Assembly: GCF_029531655.1 (NCBI RefSeq) | Contig: NZ_JANRMI010000001.1 | Coordinates: forward strand, 62,001 to 126,000 | DNA length: 64,000 nt | Source: Bdellovibrio svalbardensis | GTDB taxonomy: Bacteria; Bdellovibrionota; Bdellovibrionia; Bdellovibrionales; Bdellovibrionaceae | Direction: 5' to 3' | In this document: positions 36,254 through 43,469 of the stretch, in pieces | Position numbering within the stretch: the first letter of the stretch is position 1 | Layout: every line of letters starts with the position of its first letter | Translations under genes and position numbers: made by a program | Notes under the pieces: model-generated | Told to the model about the DNA's origin: nothing | The model's input: only the letters and a program-made list of their open reading frames with translations | Database searches by the model: none

Positions 36254-37630
36254 TTAAGCCCCTTCAAGAAGAGTTTTTTCGATCGCTTTCAAAGCCACGT
36301 CGATATCTTCGTCTTGGATAATAGCTGGAATCAAGAAACGCGCACGAACAGGATCCTTACCACATGGGAATGCGATCACGCCGTTTGCAAAAAGCTTATT
36401 CAAGAATGAGTTCGCGCTTTCCTTTTTGCCATCGTGTGGGGTGAAAGCCACCATCAAGCCCATACCACCCGCATCGGAAGCGATCCCTTTGCAAGTCGTT
36501 TCATTCAATTTATTCAAGCCGCTGATAAAGCGTTTATGAATCTGTTGAATACGGCCATTTGGTCCCAGGAAGCCTTCTGAAAGCATGTCGAGCATTTCCA
36601 TACCCGCAGATAATGAAGGCGTAGATCCCGAGAAAGTTCCCGCAATCAAACCTGGCTTTGGATTGTATTCCTCAGTGTAAAGCGTTGCCCCGATTTGCGC
36701 GGTTTTTGCGATGGTGCAAATGTCGATGTATTTGCCCAAATCCAATGTTTCAAACGCAAAGTATTCGCCGGTACGAGTGAAGGTCTGCACCTCGTCGGCC
36801 CAAACTGCGATATTTTTAGATTTACAATACTCAAGAAGGGGCACAAAGAACTCACGTGGAGCCGCCTGATAACCACCTTCACCCAGCATCGGTTCAAATC
36901 CAAACACGGCGATATTGCCTTCGTGCTTCGCAACGTGCTCTTTTAACGCTGCCAATGCTTTTTCGCCAGATTGAGGATCACGCTTATCATAGAAAGGAAT
37001 GCGCAGCACTTCATGATATTCCGGCAGTCCTTGTTTGTAAGCTGGGTTATCAGTCACTTCCGCCATCATTGTCGAACGACCGGCAAAAGCATCTTTGAAA
37101 CTTAGAACGTATCTGGCTGGTGAATTTTTTTGACGAGCCAATTTCAGCGCATTTTCATTGGCCATCGTTCCGCAAGTCGCAATCCACGCGTACTTCAAAC
37201 GGCTGTTGCGAGAAGCAATCTTCACCATTTTTTCTGTGAACAGACGATATTCATTATTTGGCTGAAGATTTCCTTGCGTCAAAATATCAGACAATGAACC
37301 ACGCACCGCCGCTGCGATCACGCGAGGATTTGCGTGACCCATCAAGTGAATGCCAATGCCATTGATAAGATCCAACTTAACGCTGCCATCTTCTAGCTCC
37401 ACGTAGGGTCCACGACCAGCACCCGTTCCCATGTATGGGTAATGAAGAGGACGACCACGATTTAAACCAATTGCTTCGATTTTTTGTTTTGCTGCCTCTT
37501 TGCAATCATCTTGAGGTGCGCGAATGCCAGGAAGCTGAGAATTTAGCTTTGTCACTTCACCCACAAGCTCTTGAATCAAAGAATTAATTTTTTCAGATTG
37601 TTTAATTTGGTGGCCAACAAGAGAGCTCAT
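36254..37630 (-). CDS. Class III PLP-dependent aminotransferase
   Basis: A 458-residue fold-type I aminotransferase. It has 'LINGIGIHLMGHANPRVIAA', the aspartate segment 'VWADEVQTFTRTGEYF' and the Schiff-base lysine in 'CTIAKTAQIGATLYT', then 'AGTFSGSTPSLSAGM'. The class III group includes AstC/ArgD, lysine 6-aminotransferase and GABA transaminase. As first gene of the operon with M20, AstA and AstD it probably fills the AstC role (succinylornithine to succinylglutamate semialdehyde). Its lysine loop departs from the usual AstC 'KxLGGG' form, so substrate specificity is uncertain. It abuts the next gene with no gap. Confidence 0.85.
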   Translation of the reverse strand: MSSLVGHQIKQSEKINSLIQELVGEVTKLNSQLPGIRAPQDDCKEAAKQKIEAIGLNRGRPLHYPYMGTGAGRGPYVELEDGSVKLDLINGIGIHLMGHANPRVIAAAVRGSLSDILTQGNLQPNNEYRLFTEKMVKIASRNSRLKYAWIATCGTMANENALKLARQKNSPARYVLSFKDAFAGRSTMMAEVTDNPAYKQGLPEYHEVLRIPFYDKRDPQSGEKALAALKEHVAKHEGNIAVFGFEPMLGEGGYQAAPREFFVPLLEYCKSKNIAVWADEVQTFTRTGEYFAFETLDLGKYIDICTIAKTAQIGATLYTEEYNPKPGLIAGTFSGSTPSLSAGMEMLDMLSEGFLGPNGRIQQIHKRFISGLNKLNETTCKGIASDAGGMGLMVAFTPHDGKKESANSFLNKLFANGVIAFPCGKDPVRARFLIPAIIQDEDIDVALKAIEKTLLEGA

Positions 37631-37643
37631 AATACCTTTCGTG

Positions 37644-37667
37644 AGGTCTGTGAATTGATCCAGACCT
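37644..37667. promoter_or_regulatory. Inverted repeat in front of the aminotransferase/ast operon
   Basis: AGGTCTG (37644-37650) and CAGACCT (37661-37667) form a perfect 7-bp dyad with a 10-bp AT-rich spacer 'tgaattgatc'. It lies 14 bp upstream of the operon's first ATG, covering the likely leader or start site. An operator for substrate-dependent control is the simplest reading; a hairpin affecting translation is possible. Confidence 0.5.
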
Positions 37668-37806
37668 TACCTGCGTTCCAGCTTCGCCGGAGCGGTTGTT
37701 ATTTGAAATGCCCGTCCAGTTTACTCTCGGGCCAGGACTAAGACAAGACATCTGAAAGACAAGTGTGTAGACATCCAGAGACTTTTATTTATAAACTTAA
37801 AATCCT

Positions 37807-38592
37807 ATGACGAAGCGACTCATCGTGTTCTTTTTTACTCTGATTTTGCCCTCTTTACTGTGGGCCCAAAATGCAACTTTCGCCGAATACTTTAAGCAAG
37901 GGACTCAATTTTATAGCGCGAAGGAATACGAAAAGGCGCGTGACGCATTTGCCAAAGCCGTGGAGACAGATCCACACAACGCAACAGCTCTTACAAACTT
38001 GGCTTTAGCCCAGTTTCAGCTCGGAAAAAAGCCTCTTGCTATTGGCCTTCTGCGCAAAGCTTTGGCTTCCGATCCAGAACTTACCACGGCGCGAGCTGGA
38101 CTAAAGTATGCCCAATCACAAATGGAAATCAAAGACGTTCCCCATCAAATAGAGACTTACGAAAGTGTAAGATCTAAGCTGTTGGCACCTGTTCCTTTGC
38201 TGGCTTATCTCATTCTTACCGCACTTTTACTTTTTGCTGCGGGATGGGTTCTTCTTTCTTATTTGGGTCGTCGTCGCACCGCTTTGCATGAAGAAAAATC
38301 GCCCCCACCAACACCGGTGATCGGTCTTCTTTTTTCTTTAGGATTCATAGTTTCCTTAACTTTGCTCTGTCTGAAAATCTACGACAGCAGCATTCTGCGT
38401 GCGACCGTTATCGAAGAAAAAGTTTCACTGCAAACTGCGCCAGGAGAAAACCAAGCTGCAATCTTGGATCTATATGGTGGAATGGAAGTTGTCGTCAAAA
38501 CCCTTGATAAAGACTGGGCACAAGTCACTTACCCCGGCTCATTAACTGGTTGGATTAAGTCTTCGTCGGTCATCATCACATCTGGGCAGTAG
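37807..38592 (+). CDS. BatE-like protein: TPR, membrane helices and C-terminal SH3 domain
   Basis: A 261-residue protein with a signal peptide (1-20, 'LWAQ'). Two to three TPRs follow ('FKQGTQFYSAKEYEKARDAF', 'ATALTNLALAQFQLGKKPLA'), then two membrane helices (about 134-156 and 177-196). A bacterial SH3 domain ends the protein ('SLQTAPGENQAAILDLYGGM' to 'GWIKSSSVII'). This order is that of BatE in Bacteroides-aerotolerance clusters, but no batA-D genes are here. A TAGACA-N16-TATAAA promoter lies before the start. Its last 64 bp overlap the convergent HTTM-like gene. Confidence 0.8.
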   Translation: MTKRLIVFFFTLILPSLLWAQNATFAEYFKQGTQFYSAKEYEKARDAFAKAVETDPHNATALTNLALAQFQLGKKPLAIGLLRKALASDPELTTARAGLKYAQSQMEIKDVPHQIETYESVRSKLLAPVPLLAYLILTALLLFAAGWVLLSYLGRRRTALHEEKSPPPTPVIGLLFSLGFIVSLTLLCLKIYDSSILRATVIEEKVSLQTAPGENQAAILDLYGGMEVVVKTLDKDWAQVTYPGSLTGWIKSSSVIITSGQ

Positions 38593-39314
38593 TACAAAGA
38601 CGCCAGGGCAAACATCGAAAATGTGAACGAGGAAAGGTCCTTCATCATGACCACAAATCCTCCGTGCAAAACCAAAACAAAAAACCACGCCCACTCTTTT
38701 TTTCTGATAAATAAGAGTGGAATCAGAAGCTCCAACGCGATCACCGCGTAAGAAACCATTGTTGAAAATCCTGAATTCAAAAGAGGACTCCACAGGAATT
38801 TTTGCAAACCTGTGGTTGTCTCCATTTGGCGAAGGGCAATGATGTGGAGGGTCTCACCAGTCACAAATTGATCAAATATTTTTGAGAGTGCTCCGAAAGT
38901 ATAAACCAATACGATTTGCCACTTTAAAAATTTTCGCGCCGGAATATTTTTTCCCAGATCAGTCAAAGCCACAATCCACAGAACTATCCACAGTAGAATT
39001 TTCTGATTTTGCATCATTTGAGAAAGACTTAAGCTCATTGCTATTGCGGCAAAGAATGCGCCTTTTCTTTTTTCATTGGTGAACAGCAACACTCCCCCCG
39101 TCAATGCCAGCGCCCACTCCAAGAGCAAACCTGTCGTACCATACAGCGGAAAATATCCCGGATGGCGGTACGGAAAAATTGCACCGGCATGAATGCCCCA
39201 ACGCCCCAGCAGAACATCATCTAGAAGTCGCAGCAAAACTGCCGCCCCTAAGAACATATAGAATAATCGCAAACTATTTTTTTCGAGGTATGCAGTCACT
39301 TGCTTGAAGCTCAT
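38529..39314 (-). CDS. HTTM-like multi-spanning membrane protein
   Basis: A 261-residue protein with about seven hydrophobic segments. 'FGALSKIFDQFVTGETLHII' resembles the 'K---W--G-A' core of HTTM domains, found in vitamin-K-dependent carboxylases and their bacterial relatives. The frame extends upstream to 39497, but ATG 39314 gives a protein beginning just before the first helix. It starts inside the end of the preceding small membrane protein gene (41-bp overlap), so the two are translated together. No carboxylase domain follows. Function unknown. Confidence 0.7.
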   Translation of the reverse strand: MSFKQVTAYLEKNSLRLFYMFLGAAVLLRLLDDVLLGRWGIHAGAIFPYRHPGYFPLYGTTGLLLEWALALTGGVLLFTNEKRKGAFFAAIAMSLSLSQMMQNQKILLWIVLWIVALTDLGKNIPARKFLKWQIVLVYTFGALSKIFDQFVTGETLHIIALRQMETTTGLQKFLWSPLLNSGFSTMVSYAVIALELLIPLLFIRKKEWAWFFVLVLHGGFVVMMKDLSSFTFSMFALASLYYCPDVMMTDEDLIQPVNEPG

Positions 39315-39612
39315 AACTTTCCCTTTCGACTTGCAAAATCCAATGTGGAATCTCTTGATGCTTTTTGCATATAAAAGTCGCCACCGATTGGGCGGTGGAA
39401 GCGCTAAAATCATAGTAAGTTTCCGGCAAGTAGCCCCGAAGTGGAACCTCATGGCCGCGGTCATCCTTGAGGCTGACTGACTCGACCCAGTCCACATGGG
39501 AAAACATTTTCCAGCCCGGAAGAGGCGGAATCATGAGGGCCAAAGCTAAATAAAGAATTTCCACAGCCAGTAAAATGGTAAAAAAAGGCTGTTTTAGCGA
39601 AATTCGCAGCAT
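39274..39612 (-). CDS. Small single-span membrane protein, partner of the HTTM-like protein
   Basis: A 112-residue protein with one N-terminal helix (about residues 9-32) and a periplasmic domain containing 'PGWKMFSHVDWVESVSLKDD' and 'VATFICKKHQE'. The start at 39612 follows 'aaggagga'. The 41-bp overlap with the HTTM-like gene suggests a two-subunit membrane complex. I recognise no family. Confidence 0.65.
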   Translation of the reverse strand: MLRISLKQPFFTILLAVEILYLALALMIPPLPGWKMFSHVDWVESVSLKDDRGHEVPLRGYLPETYYDFSASTAQSVATFICKKHQEIPHWILQVERESYELQASDCIPRKK

Positions 39613-39648
39613 TTTTCCTCCTTCTTTGGCAGCATTGATGTCCCTTTA

Positions 39649-39678
39649 TTGACAGTAGGTCCTAGACCAAAATATGAT
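39649..39678 (+). promoter_or_regulatory. Near-consensus sigma-70 promoter of bamD; transcript probably leaderless
   Basis: TTGACA (39649-39654), an 18-bp spacer and TATGAT (39673-39678) lie directly upstream of bamD. The expected start site is about 39684-39686, only 2-4 nt before the ATG at 39688, and there is no Shine-Dalgarno. If this promoter is used, the mRNA is essentially leaderless. Confidence 0.7.
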
Positions 39679-39687
39679 TCAAGTCCT

Positions 39688-40428
39688 ATGCTAAAAACGC
39701 TCCGAGTCATGACACTTATTTGCGCAAGCAGCTTGTTCATCACAGGCTGCTCTTCTGTGGAGAGAAACTCCAATACGCCGGAAGGTGCTTTTGCTATTGC
39801 CGAGGAATTCGACAAGGGCGAGCGCTTCGAAGAGGCGATTCGTCGTTATACAGAAGTAAAAAATAAATTCCCTTATAGCAACTTTGCGACCAAAGCAGAA
39901 CTTGCGATTGCGGATGTTTACTACAAGCAAGAGTCCTACGCGGAATCGCAAGTAGCCTATCAGATGTTTAAGGATCTTCATCCGACAGCACCGCAAGCGG
40001 ATTATGTTCAATTCCGTTTGGGTATGAGCTACTACAATCAGTTGCCGGCAACAATCGATCGTGACTTATCTCTGGCGAATGACACAATCCTCAATCTTAC
40101 TGATTTGATTAAAAAATATCCAAACTCACAGTACGTGGCAGAGGCTAAAGAAAAACGCACTGCGACTGTAAAAATGCTGGGTGAAAAAGAAGAATACATC
40201 GCAGATTTCTACTTTAAACGTGAGATCTATGACAGTGCTTTGGGTCGCTATGAAGGTCTTTACAAAAACTTCGGCGGATTGGGCTTTGAAAAGAAAGCTT
40301 TATCTCGCATCGTGATCAGCGCGAAGAAGATCGACGACACTCCGAAAGCAGAAAAATATATGAAAATTCTTGCCGCGGATTTCCCAGGCAGCTCTGAATT
40401 CAAAGCCGCTGAAAAGGTGATGAAATAA
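39688..40428 (+). CDS. bamD: Outer membrane assembly lipoprotein BamD
   Basis: BamD is the essential lipoprotein of the BAM complex that inserts beta-barrel proteins. The 246-residue protein opens with a lipoprotein signal ('LFITGC'), then TPR units with the family pattern 'FDKGERFEEAIRRYTEVKNK', 'KAELAIADVYYKQESYAES' and 'ADYVQFRLGMSYYNQLP'. Start M1 at 39688 keeps the basic n-region; the in-frame Met eight codons on would lose it. The stop overlaps the next gene's ATG. The promoter immediately upstream implies a leaderless message. Confidence 0.93.
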   Translation: MLKTLRVMTLICASSLFITGCSSVERNSNTPEGAFAIAEEFDKGERFEEAIRRYTEVKNKFPYSNFATKAELAIADVYYKQESYAESQVAYQMFKDLHPTAPQADYVQFRLGMSYYNQLPATIDRDLSLANDTILNLTDLIKKYPNSQYVAEAKEKRTATVKMLGEKEEYIADFYFKREIYDSALGRYEGLYKNFGGLGFEKKALSRIVISAKKIDDTPKAEKYMKILAADFPGSSEFKAAEKVMK

Positions 40429-41153
40429 TGATGAATTCAATCACTGACGACATGCTTTCCGAGGCCCGTGGAAATTTCATCAATGGCAATTACAAGATGG
40501 CAGAGCCCATTTTGAATCAGATGCTATTGCAGAACACACGCAATCCTGAAGTTTATCAGATGCTGGCCACAATCTTTTACGATAAAGGCCAATTCAGCAA
40601 AGCGATCAAAACTTTCCGCAGAGCTCTTGAGATTGATCCCACTTACACGGACGCCAGCGTAGGGCTTTCTATTATCCTCAATGATTTGGGTAAGTATGAT
40701 GAAGGCAAACAGGTCTTCCTGGATGCTCAAGCTCAATTGGATAAAAAATCAGGCAAACAAGACCCCTTCGTGGACGAGAAGCTTGCTTCTAAACACGAAG
40801 AACTGGCTGACCTTTACTACCAGTACAAGCGCTACAATGAAGCTTTGGAACAATTGTTAAAAGCACAGAAGCTTTCGGGCAGAAAAGCCGAGATCACTTT
40901 GCGTGTTTCCGAAGTAAATGTGCAATTAGGCCATACTGAACGTGCTATCAAAGATCTTAAGGCTTTGATTCGCGAGTACCCACACTTAATTCCAGCTCGC
41001 CTAAAGCTTGGGGCTATCTACTACAACTCAAACAACATTGCTGAAGCCACAGAACAATGGGAGAATATTCTCATTCGGGATCCACAACATCCCGAGGCGC
41101 TTCGTTATCTTAAGATGGCACAAGCAGCAGGCATTACATCGATTGATTTGTAG
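40428..41153 (+). CDS. TPR-repeat protein cotranscribed with bamD
   Basis: A 241-residue protein with no signal peptide and about five tetratricopeptide repeats, such as 'YQMLATIFYDKGQFSKAIKT', 'LADLYYQYKRYNEALEQLLK' and 'RLKLGAIYYNSNNIAEATEQ'. The ATG shares a base with the bamD stop (TAATGATG). Cytoplasmic TPR proteins serve as scaffolds; no partner is evident beyond cotranscription with bamD and then hpt. Confidence 0.85.
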   Translation: MMNSITDDMLSEARGNFINGNYKMAEPILNQMLLQNTRNPEVYQMLATIFYDKGQFSKAIKTFRRALEIDPTYTDASVGLSIILNDLGKYDEGKQVFLDAQAQLDKKSGKQDPFVDEKLASKHEELADLYYQYKRYNEALEQLLKAQKLSGRKAEITLRVSEVNVQLGHTERAIKDLKALIREYPHLIPARLKLGAIYYNSNNIAEATEQWENILIRDPQHPEALRYLKMAQAAGITSIDL

Positions 41154-41185
41154 AGACAGACTTGTAGAACAGAAGAGGCACAACA

Positions 41186-41704
41186 ATGGCACAGCTTAAA
41201 GATCAAATGGTTCCTTTCCTTACGCGCGAAGAAATTGACGGGCTTATCTCTGAGCTTGCAGAACAAATCGAAGCTGATTACGACGGCAAGGAAGTGATCT
41301 TCATCTGTCCACTCCGTGGTTCTATGCATGTCACGGCTGATTTGATGAGAAAAGTGGATCTTCCACAGCAAGTCGACTTCGTTCACGTTCAAGCGGTTGA
41401 AAAAGGCGGAGCGATCAAAATCGTTAAAGATATCTCTGTAAACATCGCTGGAAAGCACGTTTTGATCGTTGAGGAAATCATCGATACTGGCCGCACTTTG
41501 AGCTTCCTAAGAAGCCGTTTGTTCGCTTCAGCTCCAGCTTCTCTTAAAATTGTCACTTTGCTTGATAAACCCGCTCGCCGTGAATTGCCGATCAAAGCTG
41601 ATTATATTGGTCAGACTATTGATGATCGCTATGTTGTGGGTTACGGAATGGATTCTGAGGAAATCGGAAGAAACTATCCAGATATCTATACTTTGAAGAA
41701 CTAG
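41186..41704 (+). CDS. hpt: Hypoxanthine phosphoribosyltransferase
   Basis: A 172-residue purine-salvage enzyme that makes IMP/GMP from hypoxanthine/guanine and PRPP. The PRPP loop is 'VLIVEEIIDTGRTL' (usual form VEDIIDTG, here with a Glu at the second acidic position). 'ICPLRGSMHVTADLMRKV' is the N-terminal flexible region and 'LLDKPARR' and 'VGYGMD' are conserved downstream. It is the last gene of the bamD-TPR run (32-bp gap). It ends 10 bp before a hairpin shared with the minus-strand peptide gene. Confidence 0.95.
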   Translation: MAQLKDQMVPFLTREEIDGLISELAEQIEADYDGKEVIFICPLRGSMHVTADLMRKVDLPQQVDFVHVQAVEKGGAIKIVKDISVNIAGKHVLIVEEIIDTGRTLSFLRSRLFASAPASLKIVTLLDKPARRELPIKADYIGQTIDDRYVVGYGMDSEEIGRNYPDIYTLKN

Positions 41705-41714
41705 TCTGACTTAC

Positions 41715-41733
41715 ACTCCGACTCCGTCGGAGT
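41715..41733. repeat. Short hairpin, copy 1 of a repeated element; likely bidirectional terminator
   Basis: ACTCCGAC-tcc-GTCGGAGT is a perfect 8-bp stem with a 3-nt loop. The same stem occurs at 57860-57878 between groES and groEL with loop ttc. Here it lies between hpt and the convergent peptide gene. T-runs are weak on both sides, so it may be an mRNA 3'-end stabiliser rather than a terminator. Confidence 0.7.
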
Positions 41734-41738
41734 AGGCG

Positions 41739-41813
41739 TTACGAAACGACGACGTTCACGACAAAAAGTACGAGAACACAAAAAACATAAAGAAAAACTA
41801 CTTGCTTCGGCAT
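41739..41813 (-). CDS. Tiny hydrophobic peptide (24 residues)
   Basis: ATG 41813 opens a 24-residue peptide, MPKQVVFLYVFCVLVLFVVN followed by VVVS. It is one basic residue plus a single membrane helix. A 'ctaggag' Shine-Dalgarno lies 8 nt upstream, and a TTGACG-N17-TAATTT promoter places the start site just before it. A hairpin stands 6 bp after the stop. These four elements in order support a real gene despite its size. It resembles small membrane peptides such as type I toxins or membrane-protein regulators; no antitoxin RNA is identifiable by eye. Confidence 0.6.
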   Translation of the reverse strand: MPKQVVFLYVFCVLVLFVVNVVVS

Positions 41814-41834
41814 GATGAGGGCTCCTAGTTCTGT

Positions 41835-41863
41835 AAATTAGGCGCTCTTAGGACTTTCGTCAA
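41835..41863 (-). promoter_or_regulatory. Promoter of the 24-residue peptide gene
   Basis: On the minus strand TTGACG (41863-41858), a 17-bp spacer and TAATTT (41840-41835) form a good sigma-70-type promoter. The predicted start is near 41828, about 15 nt before the ATG, leaving room for 'ctaggag'. Confidence 0.6.
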
Positions 41864-42089
41864 CACTTGTAAGAATTTACGTTCACTTCTTCACATTCCA
41901 CACTGGACCTCCCCACCTTAGGTCCAAACTCGAAAAACTCAAAATACACCAGACCACAAGAGTTGCGCTGGCAAATAATTAGACAAGACCTTTGACGAGA
42001 AATCTGAGTGTAAATAAGTTGGCCGCTTCAGATCCCTTTTCTTTCTCAAAATAAGACACCGTTCCAGTCACATTCTCCCTCGTATGCCC
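41864..42089. other. Non-coding stretch between the peptide gene and the Tad cluster
   Basis: No gene is visible. It holds an inverted repeat TGGACCT-N9-AGGTCCA (41904-41926) without a T-run, possibly an operator. A possible plus-strand promoter, TTGACG (41992-41997) N17 TAAGTT (42015-42020), lies 120 bp before flp. Confidence 0.5.
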
Positions 42090-42117
42090 TCAAGAGAATC
42101 CCCGTTTGAGCCGATAA
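42090..42117 (+). promoter_or_regulatory. FliA (sigma-28)-type promoter upstream of flp
   Basis: GCCGATAA (42110-42117) is an exact match to the flagellar sigma-28 -10 consensus. A weaker -35-like TCAAG begins at 42090 with 16 bp between (ideal TAAA-N15). The expected start is about 42124, immediately before the 'aaaggggg' Shine-Dalgarno of the pilin gene. Confidence 0.55.
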
Positions 42118-42138
42118 ATTCTGAAAGGGGGAACATCC

Positions 42139-42327
42139 ATGAAGAAGTTCAAGAACTTTTCTAAGAAGCTTTTTAAAAATCAATCAGGTCAAGGTGCTAC
42201 TGAGTACATTCTTTTGCTCGTAGTTGTCGTAAGCCTAGTGATGATTTTCAAGAAGGATATTCAATCTGCTGTATCTGACAAAATTGGTCAGCTTAAAGAC
42301 GGCATGGGCCAAGTCAACGTTCAGTAA
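42139..42327 (+). CDS. flp: Flp-type pilin
   Basis: A 62-residue class III (Flp) prepilin. A short basic leader is followed by 'GQGATEYILLLVVVVSLVM', with the G|ATEY processing site and the Glu5-Tyr6 pair required for Flp assembly. It is the major subunit of the Tad pilus, used for adhesion. In Bdellovibrio such pili are suspected in prey contact. It leads a run of pseudopilin and Tad assembly genes, with a FliA-like promoter upstream and a strong 'aaaggggg'. Confidence 0.9.
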   Translation: MKKFKNFSKKLFKNQSGQGATEYILLLVVVVSLVMIFKKDIQSAVSDKIGQLKDGMGQVNVQ

Positions 42328-42355
42328 TTTCATTAGCTTAAGAAGCTGAGGATAA

Positions 42356-42538
42356 ATGACCATAGAGTATGTCCTGTTGCTTTTTGCAGTGTTCTTCATC
42401 GGGCTGAAGGTTTTTATCTCAGCCCCGGGGAAAGCATTCAAAGAGTCAGGACCACGAATGGCCGCTCGAGTGGAAGCCCATCTGGAAACAGGTGGTGGCT
42501 TTACTCCCAAAGGCCAACGTAACAAGTGGGAAGAGTGA
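42356..42538 (+). CDS. Small single-span protein in the pilus cluster
   Basis: A 60-residue protein starting 'MTIEYVLLLFAVFFIGLKVF'. The IEY/L pattern resembles a mature pilin N-terminus without a leader peptide, so it may be a minor pilin that skips processing or a membrane helper. The C-terminal half is hydrophilic ('HLETGGGFTPKGQRNKWEE'). It is 28 bp after flp and 2 bp before the next gene. Unrecognised family. Confidence 0.7.
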   Translation: MTIEYVLLLFAVFFIGLKVFISAPGKAFKESGPRMAARVEAHLETGGGFTPKGQRNKWEE

Positions 42539-42540
42539 GT

Positions 42541-42792
42541 ATGAAAAGCACTCTGCAAAACCAACGTGGTCAATTTGTTATCGAAGCTGTTTTGCTAATG
42601 GTGGTGATGCTTGGAGTTTTTATCGCGAGCATGAATACACTGCGTGAAGGAAAATATCTGGCAAACCTGATCGAACGCCCCTGGGCCGAAGTTCAAGGAA
42701 TGCTGGAATGTGGCGTTTGGGGCCCTCCTTCCAAAGCATGTAAAACATTGCCCGGTCAGCTAGGAAGACAAGTATCGCTGAAACCTAACTAA
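42541..42792 (+). CDS. TadE-like pseudopilin, small
   Basis: An 83-residue protein with a type IV-like leader 'KSTLQNQRGQFVIEAVLLMV', where Gly-Gln and Glu (fifth mature residue) fit a prepilin site, followed by one helix. Two cysteines ('LECGVWGPPSKACKTL') may form a disulphide loop. ATG 42541 follows the upstream stop by 2 bp. Probably a minor pseudopilin of the Tad system. Confidence 0.75.
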   Translation: MKSTLQNQRGQFVIEAVLLMVVMLGVFIASMNTLREGKYLANLIERPWAEVQGMLECGVWGPPSKACKTLPGQLGRQVSLKPN

Positions 42793-42800
42793 GGTGGATA

Positions 42801-43469
42801 ATGAAGGAACAAGGACAAGGTAGAAAGATCATAGGAAATTCGCGCGGAATCATTTCCGTCGATTTCATTTTTGCACTCACTCTGTGTGCAGGTCTTTGTA
42901 TTGTCCTCTTCTCACTGACTTTTACTTTGGCTATGGCTGAAGTTGGTCAATATATAACTTTCTCAACAGCAAGAGCTGCATCCGCAGCGCATGAAAATCC
43001 TGAAAAGCAAGCCTTAGTGGGAAAGGATAAGTTCAATGAACTTATCAATCGTCCGGTTCTAAAAGATCTATTCGCAAAACCGGATGGAAGCTGGTTCTTG
43101 CTTGGAACCACGCAACCAGGAAGTGCGCCCAAAGCGGATATCCGCGGCGGCTTCGAGGGTTCTGATTTTTCAAACGAATACAGCAGCGTCAATTCAGAGG
43201 AAATTCCTCTGACTGGGGCCCGCATCGTTTTCGTACCTCGCCTACTCAATATTAAAATCGCCTTCTTGGGAAGCACCTCATCAGATTCTGATACCGGTTT
43301 TTCTGCAAACTTGACGGCATTCATGATTCGCGAGCCCACTCAAGCTGAGTGCTGGGCGCAAATCAAACAGCGTAACGACGCTATACTTAGTCTTTCAAAT
43401 ACAACTTATAAAGCGATGGGCGGAGCTACTTCGTCCAAATACATTCCTATGGAGGACAACGGATGTTAA
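42801..43469 (+). CDS. TadE/F-like pseudopilin
   Basis: A 222-residue protein with a basic N-terminus, 'NSRGIISVDFIFALTLCAGL' (pseudopilin-type helix) and a long exported domain. The Gly-Ile-Ile-Ser-Val-Asp motif has Asp where TadE proteins carry Glu. C-terminal 'TQAECWAQIKQ' and 'MEDNGC' provide a likely disulphide. It overlaps the next pseudopilin gene by 7 bp. Confidence 0.75.
   Translation: MKEQGQGRKIIGNSRGIISVDFIFALTLCAGLCIVLFSLTFTLAMAEVGQYITFSTARAASAAHENPEKQALVGKDKFNELINRPVLKDLFAKPDGSWFLLGTTQPGSAPKADIRGGFEGSDFSNEYSSVNSEEIPLTGARIVFVPRLLNIKIAFLGSTSSDSDTGFSANLTAFMIREPTQAECWAQIKQRNDAILSLSNTTYKAMGGATSSKYIPMEDNGC

Noticed and set aside
42043-42057. TTCTCA-AAA-TAAGAC, a degenerate copy of the sigma-54-associated dyad upstream of flp
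   Set aside because: One core mismatch and no GG-N10-GC element downstream; treated as chance.
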